37,417 nt of DNA, taken from NCBI GenBank assembly GCA_022574815.1, contig JACZRH010000006.1, positions 1-37,417 of the forward strand. Direction: 5' to 3'. The notes under the pieces are model-generated. The model worked only from the letters and a program-made list of their open reading frames with translations. It had not been told where the DNA came from and searched no databases. A program made the position numbers and the translations under genes. Below, one piece after another: positions 8,537-15,601 of the stretch. This DNA is from Planctomycetota bacterium (lineage in GTDB: Bacteria > Planctomycetota > Phycisphaerae > UBA1845 > Fen-1342). Numbering within the stretch: the stretch's first letter is position 1; the number at the start of each line of letters is the position of its first letter.

Positions 8537-8951
8537 CTGGACACTGGTCGACCAGGCGTGTGCGGCGTGCGTTTAACGACCACAATGGAGCCCGAGGATC
8601 TCAGGGTTTGGCGAGTAAACCCAAACCGACCATTCACATGGAGAGCCGACCATCTTCGCGGGCAACGCGTAGGCTGAATGCCCCTCGTAGTCAGAACGGC
8701 TCGCCCGCTCTTCGCACGATTCGGTGTGGCGGACACTAAGGTTGAAAGTGGATCCGGCAGGAATTCTGCTGCGATGAAGGCAGAAATGAACGGGGCCGCC
8801 CCCCGTGGGACGGCCGCATGGACCCCCGACGCCATGGCAAGCCGCCCATCCGAATTGTGACCTGCGCTCACAACGACTCGCGCCGCCGTTGGCCGTCCGG
8901 TGCGGCGGCGTCCGGCACGGTGGTGTGGCTTGGCGCGCGCGGTCTTGCACG
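8537..8951. other. Gene-poor stretch between the ABC exporter and the ECF/TPR scar
   Basis: No convincing gene, hairpin terminator or RNA gene is seen in these 415 bases. Short open frames occur on both strands without recognisable sequence or ribosome-binding sites. Because it adjoins a deletion scar, it may be decayed former coding DNA. Confidence 0.5.
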
Positions 8952-9453
8952 ATGCCGACGTGCGCCGATAATGACCGTACCCCTGTGTCGCGGGCGCCCA
9001 ATCGCACATGTGAGAGCCCTTCGTTGCCGCAAAACGTGCAACAAACCGCCACCCAACTGCTCGCCGCGATGGGCGGCGGCGACGCGCAGGCTGCTGAACA
9101 GATCTTTCCCCTGATTCACCAGGAACTCCGGACCATCGCTGATCGCTACATGCGCCCTGGCCATGGCGCAGGGTGAGTTGGGCCGATGTCTGACCAAGCT
9201 GACACGCTTCGAGGTCGCCGAGCCGATGCTGTTGAAAAGCTATGAATTCGGCCAAGCCAACTTCGGCGATTCCCACGTTCGGGCCCTGGAGCGGTGTCAA
9301 TACCTGGCCGAACTCTACGACGCCTGGAGCAAGCCGGAACAAGCCGCCGAGTGGCGGGCGACCTCCGTCCAACCGATGAAGGGTGGTGCGGATTCAGTGA
9401 CGCCGTCCGCACCCGAAGAACCGGCGACTCGCCGAGCGAGAGACCCACGATGA
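8952..9453 (+). pseudogene. Fused remnant: ECF sigma factor N-terminus joined to a TPR kinase C-terminus
   Basis: Two fragments meet out of frame. From about 9024 to 9160 one frame reads TATQLLAAMGGGDAQAAEQ, then IFPLIHQELRTIADRYMR, the region 2 start of planctomycete ECF sigma factors, and stops soon after. From about 9148 to 9453 another frame reads ALAMAQGELGRCLTKLTRFE and ends with LAELYDAWSKPEQAAEWRA, the usual last TPR of large planctomycete Ser/Thr kinases. ECF sigma and TPR-kinase genes are normally adjacent, so one deletion of the rest of the sigma gene, the kinase domain and most TPRs explains the junction near 9148-9160. The TPR frame ends in TGA overlapping the argH ATG (ATGA at 9450-9453). 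The 5' boundary is approximate. Confidence 0.7.
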
Positions 9454-10829
9454 AAAACAAGAAAAAACGCCTGTGGGAAAAAGGCACCGAGCCCGATGAA
9501 TTGATCCACCGCTTCACCGTCGGTGACGACCCCGAATGGGACCGCCACCTCGTCCACTGGGACTGCCTCGGCTCCGCCGCCCACGCCCGCACGCTCGAGC
9601 GGGCCGGCATTCTCACCGCCGACGAGCGCGGCCGCCTGCTGGCCGGGCTCGCGCAGGTCGATGCCTTGGACCGCGCCGGCGAGTTCGCCATTCCGCCCGA
9701 GCTTGAAGACTGCCACACCGCGATCGAGTCGTTTCTCACCCGCGCGTGCGGCGACGCCGGAGCGAAGATCCACACCGGCCGCTCGCGCAACGACCAGGTT
9801 GTCTGCGCGATGCGCCTGTTCATGCGCCATCACGCCCTCGCGTGGCTCGACGAGCTCGCGCGGTTCGTCCGCGCGCTCCTGGATCGAATGCAGCGCGACG
9901 GCGAAGTCCCCATGCCCGGCTACACACACATGCAGCCCGCGATGCCGTCCAGCGTCGGTCAATGGCTGCACGCCTGGGTCGAAGCCGCGCTCGAACAAAC
10001 GCGGGCCGCGTTCGACCTGCTCGACCGCCTCGACGCCTGCCCGCTCGGCACCGGGGCCGGCTTCGGCGTCCCGCTGCCGCTCGACCGCGAGTACACCGCC
10101 GAACTGCTCGGCTTCGCGCGCGTGCAGCGCAGCCCGATCGACGTGCAGAACAGCCGCGGCCGCACCGAAATCTACTTCGTCCGCGTCGGCGTGGACGTCG
10201 GGGCGCTGCTCGAAAAGCTCAGTTGGGACCTGATCCTCTTCGCCGGCCCGCAGTACGGCTTCTTCGGCCTGCCCGAGGAAATGACGACCGGCTCGTCGAT
10301 CATGCCGCAGAAGAAGAACCCCGACGTGCTCGAGTTGATGCGGGCTCGGGCCGGACGGCTGCGGGCTCGGCTGCACGAGCTCGAATGGGTCGCCGGCAAG
10401 CTGCCGTCGAGCTATCACCGCGACCTGCAACTGACCAAGGAGCCGGCCATCCGCACGGCCCTGGAAGTATCGGAGATGCTCCAGGTCGCGACGCGCGTCG
10501 TGTCCGGGTTCACCGTCAATCGCGAGACCCTCGCGGCCGCGATGCAGCCGGAGCTGTACGCGACCCATGCCGCCGTCGCGCTGACCGAGCAAGGGGTTCC
10601 CTTTCGCGAGGCGTATCGGCGTGTGGCCGACGATTTGCGTGCGGGTCGCTTTCGCGAAGGCAGCGCGACCGCTGCCGATAAGCACACCGGTCGCGTCGCG
10701 GCGGATGTGATCGACGACATACGCTCCGAAGTGGAGCGGTGGTCCGAGCGTGCCCGAGTGATCGGCGCGCGGCACGCGGCGGTTGACACGATCCTCGAAT
10801 CAAGGCCACGCGAAGCGGGGAATGCCTGA
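9450..10829 (+). CDS. argH: Argininosuccinate lyase
   Basis: Last enzyme of arginine biosynthesis, cleaving argininosuccinate to arginine and fumarate; a cytoplasmic homotetramer of the fumarase/aspartase superfamily. The 459-residue length is normal. Conserved blocks are HTGRSRNDQV near residue 107, GYTHMQPAMP near 156 (catalytic His) and the signature loop GSSIMPQKKNPD near 279 (catalytic Ser). The N-terminus reads KRLWEKGTEPDELIHRFTVG instead of the usual LWGGRF, a variant like that of Bacteroidetes-type ArgH. The ATG at 9450 gives the family length; the frame is open farther upstream, but only across the TPR remnant. The 3' end overlaps the convergent GT-C gene by 30 bases. Confidence 0.95.
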   Translation: MKNKKKRLWEKGTEPDELIHRFTVGDDPEWDRHLVHWDCLGSAAHARTLERAGILTADERGRLLAGLAQVDALDRAGEFAIPPELEDCHTAIESFLTRACGDAGAKIHTGRSRNDQVVCAMRLFMRHHALAWLDELARFVRALLDRMQRDGEVPMPGYTHMQPAMPSSVGQWLHAWVEAALEQTRAAFDLLDRLDACPLGTGAGFGVPLPLDREYTAELLGFARVQRSPIDVQNSRGRTEIYFVRVGVDVGALLEKLSWDLILFAGPQYGFFGLPEEMTTGSSIMPQKKNPDVLELMRARAGRLRARLHELEWVAGKLPSSYHRDLQLTKEPAIRTALEVSEMLQVATRVVSGFTVNRETLAAAMQPELYATHAAVALTEQGVPFREAYRRVADDLRAGRFREGSATAADKHTGRVAADVIDDIRSEVERWSERARVIGARHAAVDTILESRPREAGNA

Positions 10830-12845
10830 CAGGCGTTTCGACGAAAGCAACTCGCCGGAGATCATTCGCCGGATTTCCTGCCAGCGCTGAAATGCCTCCC
10901 CGTCCGGCCACCCGTTTTGATACGTCTGGGCCCGCTGTCGGGCGTGTTCGGCGAGCGTCGGGTCCCGCGCCGCCAGCCGCGCTCGCCAATCCGGCCACAC
11001 GTTGATCACGGCGCGCGATTCGAGATAGCCGCGCGGCAACTCGTGCTCGATGTGCCCGATGCGCGAGTCGGGCCGCGCCGGGCAGCGGGCGACGAACGCG
11101 TCGGTCAGACCCAGGATGTCAACCACGTGTACTTCGGGGCCGGCGTGGTAGGGGAAGATGCCCGCCGCGGGCCAGAACATCGCGATCGGGCCGAACTCGC
11201 GCGCATAGGCCGCCGCGTCCCGGCCGAGGTCGATCCACTCTTGGAATTTGGGATTCGGGTGTCGCGCGGGGCCGGTGAAGCGGTTGTCGTTCCAGCGGCC
11301 CGCGTACCACGCCCACTCGTCGGCGATCCCGCTCGGCGGAATCTCGGGCCGCCGCGGCGTCAGATCGAGCAGCGACAGAATGCCGGCCAGCAACACGGCG
11401 GCCGCGGCGCTGGCCACGCCGATGCCACGCGCCCGATCGAGAAGTAGCATACCGAACAGCGCCGCGCTCGTGAGCAGCCCCGCGGTGAGCACGATCGCGC
11501 CGGGCCAGTGTACCTCTCGAAACTCGGCCAAGGCGTACAGGGCGGACCCGTGCAGGGCGAATGCCGTGATGAACAACGCCGATCCGGAGCGTCCGGCCCG
11601 CCAGGAGCGAAGGAACACGACGCTCAGCGCGAGAAAACCGAGTAGAGCGATCAATGAACCGACCGCACTGGCTCGATAGAGCGGTTGGCTCGAGCCGGGG
11701 GCGGCGGGCCTCGCTCCCGCGCCGTCGGCAAAGACCAGTGCGAGCGCGGCGCAGGCCAGCGGCAACCCGACCGCCAGCGCCGTCACGAATGCGCGATTCA
11801 GATCGCGAACGACGCGCGGTCGGCCGAGCAGATGGCACGCTATTAGCACCGCCCCGATCAGGACCGAGTGAAAGAACCGCCCACGCATGAAATCACCGCC
11901 GATGCTGAAAACGTAAACGAGTTGAAACCACAACCCCAACGTCAGACACAGTAGCACCCAGGATTGCGGCTTTCGGTCGCGCGCGTCGCGAAAGGTGACG
12001 AACAGCCCCGCGACGAGCACGGCGACGATCACCAGCGCGTGAAGCGGCTCGTGCAACGCGAAGTCGCGAGCATAAAGACCTCCTTGTGCGACGGCGTGCG
12101 AGAAAGACAAGGCCACCTTGGCATACGCCGTGTTCGGCAGCGGTGTGCCGTAATAAACTGTCGAGAACCCGTGCCAGACCAGCAGCGGCGCCAGGGCCGC
12201 GACCAGGGTTGTCAATCGCCGGAGCGGCTTCTCGCGCCAAGCACGCACGACGAGGCCGATCATCAGCGGCCCGCACAGCAGCAGATGGTCCGGCCGGTTC
12301 AGGAGCAGTAGTGCGCAGAGCAGCATGGACCCGCCCCCGGAGAGCGGTCGGCCGCGCTCGACCCGCGTCAGACAAGAGCCCCAAAGCGCGACGAGCAGCA
12401 GGCTGGTAAGCCCCGTTTCGAGGCCCGACGTCTGAAACTCGACGAAGGTGTGCGATCCGAGCAGCAATCCGGTCACGAACAACAGGCGCGCGGTCGCGTG
12501 ATTCAGGCCGCGCAGAAGACGGCTGAGCACCAACACGACCAGCCCGCCGCCGAGCAGACCGGCGACGATCGCGACCACGCGCAGGTCGAACCACGATCCG
12601 CCGACCAGCAGCAGGAGAAACCACAACGGGTGCGTATATCCCTGAACGCGCTCGCCGACGTTGAACACCGGCCCGTGCCCGTTCAGGCAGTTGGCGACGT
12701 GCCGAAACGTGATATAGGCGTCATCGGACAGCCAGGCCCGCCAGTAGACGAAGCCGATCGCCGCAACGACCAGCAACGCGGTGATCCATCCATAGGCGGA
12801 ACGGGAATCGTCCGGGCGGTGCGTGGAGTGCTCGCTCGTCACCAT
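10800..12845 (-). CDS. Multi-pass GT-C-type glycosyltransferase-like membrane protein
   Basis: A 681-residue integral membrane protein with roughly a dozen hydrophobic helices and a soluble C-terminal part from about residue 530. The first extracytoplasmic loop carries the acidic motif SDDAYITFRHVANCLNGHG, then ERVQGYTHPLWFLLL, an arrangement typical of GT-C enzymes that use polyprenyl-phosphate sugars (as in the mycobacterial AftB-like group). Acceptor and sugar are unknown. The C-terminal region contains GPIAMFWPAAGIFPYHAG and VVDILGLTDAFVAR. The ATG at 12845 is chosen from GGGAGG 14 bases upstream and the predicted promoter; the frame runs on into the divergent mnmG gene but that part is a shadow. 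It converges on argH with a 30-base overlap. Confidence 0.8.
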   Translation of the reverse strand: MVTSEHSTHRPDDSRSAYGWITALLVVAAIGFVYWRAWLSDDAYITFRHVANCLNGHGPVFNVGERVQGYTHPLWFLLLLVGGSWFDLRVVAIVAGLLGGGLVVLVLSRLLRGLNHATARLLFVTGLLLGSHTFVEFQTSGLETGLTSLLLVALWGSCLTRVERGRPLSGGGSMLLCALLLLNRPDHLLLCGPLMIGLVVRAWREKPLRRLTTLVAALAPLLVWHGFSTVYYGTPLPNTAYAKVALSFSHAVAQGGLYARDFALHEPLHALVIVAVLVAGLFVTFRDARDRKPQSWVLLCLTLGLWFQLVYVFSIGGDFMRGRFFHSVLIGAVLIACHLLGRPRVVRDLNRAFVTALAVGLPLACAALALVFADGAGARPAAPGSSQPLYRASAVGSLIALLGFLALSVVFLRSWRAGRSGSALFITAFALHGSALYALAEFREVHWPGAIVLTAGLLTSAALFGMLLLDRARGIGVASAAAAVLLAGILSLLDLTPRRPEIPPSGIADEWAWYAGRWNDNRFTGPARHPNPKFQEWIDLGRDAAAYAREFGPIAMFWPAAGIFPYHAGPEVHVVDILGLTDAFVARCPARPDSRIGHIEHELPRGYLESRAVINVWPDWRARLAARDPTLAEHARQRAQTYQNGWPDGEAFQRWQEIRRMISGELLSSKRLSGIPRFAWP

Positions 12846-12885
12846 GCGTCGCTTTCGAACCTCCCGGCGCCCATCGCGACCGGTT

Positions 12886-12913
12886 ACGATACACGCGCGA
12901 CCGCCGGTCGCAA
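12886..12913 (-). promoter_or_regulatory. Predicted promoter of the GT-C membrane protein gene
   Basis: Minus strand: -35 TTGCGA (12913-12908), 16-base spacer, -10 TATCGT (12891-12886). Transcription would begin about 35 bases before the ATG at 12845, leaving room for the GGGAGG site. Confidence 0.45.
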
Positions 12914-12943
12914 CAACGTATGGCCGAGCGGCACGCGCGGCTC

Positions 12944-12949
12944 TACAAT
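12944..12949 (+). promoter_or_regulatory. Predicted -10 element for mnmG
   Basis: TACAAT on the plus strand, 76 bases before the mnmG ATG, in the divergent intergenic region. The -35 position (TGGCCG, 17 bases upstream) is weak. Confidence 0.35.
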
Positions 12950-13025
12950 CTGCGCCGCTTTGCGATCGAGACCCGATCGAACCCGAAGGGCCCGGCGACG
13001 CCGAGTCGAACCGAATCCGAGCGGA

Positions 13026-14873
13026 ATGAGCCACGTGGGATACGACGTACTGATCATCGGCGGCGGACACGCGGGCATCGAGGCCGCCTGGGCCGCTGCA
13101 AACCTCGGCGCGCGCACCGCGATGGTCACCTTTCGCCGCGATGCCATCGGGCGCCTGTCGTGCAACCCGGCCATCGGCGGCATCGGCAAGGGTCAGATGG
13201 TGCGTGAGATCGACGCGCTCGGCGGGTTGATGGGCCGCATCACCGACCAGGCCGGCATCCAGTTCCGCATGTTGAACCGTCGCAAAGGCCCGGCCGTCTG
13301 GGCGCCGCGGGCCCAGGCCGACCGCGAGATCTACGCGAGCACCGCCCGCCGATTTCTCGAGGACTGCCCCAATCTCACAATCCTGGAAGGCGGCGTTGAG
13401 TCGATCGACGCGCGACCACACGGCAACGGCCGGGGTGCCCGCTGCGTCACCGGCGTCACGCTCGCCGACGGCGCCTTCATCGCGTCACCCACCGTAATCG
13501 TGACCTCCGGGACGTTTCTCGGCGCCCTGATGCACTGCGGCGAGAGCCAAGTACCCGGCGGCCGGCACGGCGAAGCGGCGGCGATCGGTTTGAGCGGCTC
13601 GCTCCGATCGCTCGGGCTCGAGCTCGGCCGGCTCAAGACCGGTACGCCCCCGCGCCTCCTGCGAAGCACCGTCGATTTTGGACGGCTCGACGAACAGCCC
13701 GGCGATGCGCGCCCCACGCCGTTCTCTTTCCTGACCGAGCGGATCACCCAGCCCCAGGTGTGCTGCCACGTCACCTGGACGAACGCCCGCGTCCACGAGT
13801 TGATCCGCGCGAATCTGCACCGCGCGCCGATGTACTCGGGACAGATCGAGTCGCGCGGCCCGCGCTACTGCCCGAGCATCGAGGACAAGGTCGTTCGCTT
13901 CGCCGACAAGGACCGCCACCAGATCTTTCTCGAGCCCGAGGGCTACGACAGCGAGCGCATCTACGTGAACGGTATCAGCACTTCGCTGCCGCGGGACGTG
14001 CAGCGCCAAATGATCGCGATGATCGAGGGCCTCGAGCGCGCGACAATCGCCCAATGGGGCTACGCCGTCGAATACGACTTTGTGCCGCCCGAGCAGATCG
14101 ACGCGTCGCTCATGACCAAGCGCGTCCGCGGCCTGTTCCTCGCCGGGCAGATCAACGGCACTAGCGGATACGAAGAGGCGGCGGGGCAGGGCCTGGTCGC
14201 GGGAATCAACGCCGCCCGTCTGGTCGCCGGCGACGACCCGATCGTACTCGGCCGCGACGAGGCGTACGTCGGGGTGATGATCGATGATCTCGTGACACGC
14301 GGCGTCACCGAGCCGTACCGCATGTTCACCTCGCGGGCCGAGCACCGCCTGCACTTGCGCTACGACAACGCCGACGCGCGGCTGACGCCCCTGGGGCGCA
14401 GAATCGGCTTGGTTGCGGATGTGCGTTGGGCGCGTTTTCAGGAGCGCAAATCGCGCGCCGAGCGGCTTTTGCGAGCCTTCGATTCCTTGCGGTTTGAAGG
14501 CAGGTCCGTACGCGAGTGGCTTCGCCGCCCGAACGAAGATGGTCGCCGACTCGCGGAAAGATTTGAAGAGTTATCAGCCTATTACACCGACCCGGACATC
14601 TGGGCCCGCGCGCTGGTCGAGGTCAAATACGACGGGTATATCCAGCGCCAGCAGCGTGAAATCAAGCGGTGTCGTGAGTTTGAAGCCCACCGGATACCGT
14701 CGGATTTCGACTACGGCTCCATCCCGAATCTTCGGCGAGAGGCGATCGACCGCTGGTCGGCCGTGCTACCGAGGAATATCGGTCAAGCCGCCCGTACGAG
14801 CGGGATTCACCCGACCGATGTCACGCTGCTTATGGTCCAGTTGGCGGCCAAAGAGCGCCTAGTATCCCCATAG
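13026..14873 (+). CDS. mnmG: tRNA uridine-5-carboxymethylaminomethyl modification enzyme MnmG (GidA)
   Basis: FAD-dependent enzyme that, with the GTPase MnmE, installs the carboxymethylaminomethyl group on the wobble uridine of certain tRNAs. The 615-residue length is normal (E. coli 629). The dinucleotide-binding motif DVLIIGGGHAGIEAA starts near residue 7, followed by RLSCNPAIGGIGKGQMVREI near 42 and KGPAVWAPRAQADR; GQINGTSGYEEAAGQGLVAG near 376 is the second FAD signature, and FTSRAEHRLHLRYDNAD is also typical. The ATG at 13026 gives the standard N-terminus; the longer in-frame extension upstream runs across the divergent gene. No mnmE is in the window. Confidence 0.97.
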   Translation: MSHVGYDVLIIGGGHAGIEAAWAAANLGARTAMVTFRRDAIGRLSCNPAIGGIGKGQMVREIDALGGLMGRITDQAGIQFRMLNRRKGPAVWAPRAQADREIYASTARRFLEDCPNLTILEGGVESIDARPHGNGRGARCVTGVTLADGAFIASPTVIVTSGTFLGALMHCGESQVPGGRHGEAAAIGLSGSLRSLGLELGRLKTGTPPRLLRSTVDFGRLDEQPGDARPTPFSFLTERITQPQVCCHVTWTNARVHELIRANLHRAPMYSGQIESRGPRYCPSIEDKVVRFADKDRHQIFLEPEGYDSERIYVNGISTSLPRDVQRQMIAMIEGLERATIAQWGYAVEYDFVPPEQIDASLMTKRVRGLFLAGQINGTSGYEEAAGQGLVAGINAARLVAGDDPIVLGRDEAYVGVMIDDLVTRGVTEPYRMFTSRAEHRLHLRYDNADARLTPLGRRIGLVADVRWARFQERKSRAERLLRAFDSLRFEGRSVREWLRRPNEDGRRLAERFEELSAYYTDPDIWARALVEVKYDGYIQRQQREIKRCREFEAHRIPSDFDYGSIPNLRREAIDRWSAVLPRNIGQAARTSGIHPTDVTLLMVQLAAKERLVSP

Positions 14874-14907
14874 TCCGAAAAACGGCGCTAAAGGACACAT
14901 TTGTCGC

Positions 14908-14936
14908 TTGCCGAAACTTCCTCAACGTGCTATATT
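14908..14936 (+). promoter_or_regulatory. Predicted promoter of the HTH-receiver gene (leaderless layout)
   Basis: -35 TTGCCG (14908-14913), 17-base spacer, -10 TATATT (14931-14936). Seven bases then lead straight to the ATG at 14944, which supports that start and predicts a leaderless mRNA. Confidence 0.6.
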
Positions 14937-14943
14937 AACTAAT

Positions 14944-15585
14944 ATGGTGAATATAGGCAAGGAAGGCCGAACAGCAGGTCGGATCATGACAACCGAACCC
15001 AAACGAAAAGGCTCCTGGCTGACCAAGAGCGTCTTTAGCACCGGTGAAGTTGCTCAGGTCTGCAAGGTCAGCCAACAGACCATCATCCGCTGTTTCGACA
15101 GCGGCAAGCTCAAGGGCTTCCGCGTGCCGGGATCGCGATTTCGACGAATCCCGCGCGACAGCCTCATTCAATTCATGAAGGACAACGAAATCCCACTCGA
15201 CCAGCTCGAGTTGGGCAAGAAACGCGTTCTTGTCGTGGACGATGACCCCGCCATCGTCGAAATGCTTGTCGAACTGCTTGAACGCGACGGCCGCTTCGAG
15301 GTCCAGACCGCCTCGACCGGCTTCGAAGCGGGAATCCGCACCAAGGAATTCCGCCCCGACGTCATGGTGCTGGATTACATGCTGCCGGATATCAACGGCA
15401 ACGCGGTCTGCCGCACAATCCGCGCCGACGAGTCTTTGCGCGGCGTGCGCATCATTATCGTCTCGGGCGTCGTGAATCGCGAAGACGTGGACAAGCTGCT
15501 CGAAGACGGTGCCGATGACTTCCTCCAGAAACCATTCAGCATCGAACAATTGATCAACAGGATTACGGAACTTGTCAGTCGCTAG
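14944..15585 (+). CDS. Response regulator with N-terminal excisionase-like HTH and C-terminal receiver
   Basis: A 213-residue regulator with the reverse of the usual domain order. Residues about 33-85 form a MerR/excisionase-type helix-turn-helix (FSTGEVAQVCKVSQQTIIRC, then KGFRVPGSRFRRIPRDSLIQF). Residues about 92-212 are a CheY-like receiver with the acidic pair VVDDDP, phospho-acceptor Asp in VMVLDYMLP, the Ser of IIIVSGVVN and the Lys of FLQKPF, all intact. The ATG at 14944 is chosen because a strong promoter places transcription start beside it; an ATG at 14986 is an alternative. A histidine kinase gene starts 16 bases after the stop, so the two likely form a two-component pair. Its DNA target is unknown. 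Confidence 0.88.
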   Translation: MVNIGKEGRTAGRIMTTEPKRKGSWLTKSVFSTGEVAQVCKVSQQTIIRCFDSGKLKGFRVPGSRFRRIPRDSLIQFMKDNEIPLDQLELGKKRVLVVDDDPAIVEMLVELLERDGRFEVQTASTGFEAGIRTKEFRPDVMVLDYMLPDINGNAVCRTIRADESLRGVRIIIVSGVVNREDVDKLLEDGADDFLQKPFSIEQLINRITELVSR

Positions 15586-15601
15586 ATCCGAGGTCACGGC
15601 C

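Noticed and set aside
12450-13025. N-terminal extension of the MnmG frame
   Set aside because: It lies over the divergent GT-C gene and lacks similarity; the family N-terminus begins at 13026.
12846-13421. N-terminal extension of the GT-C frame (192 more codons)
   Set aside because: It overlaps mnmG on the opposite strand and contains no membrane segment; ATG 12845 has a ribosome-binding site and promoter.
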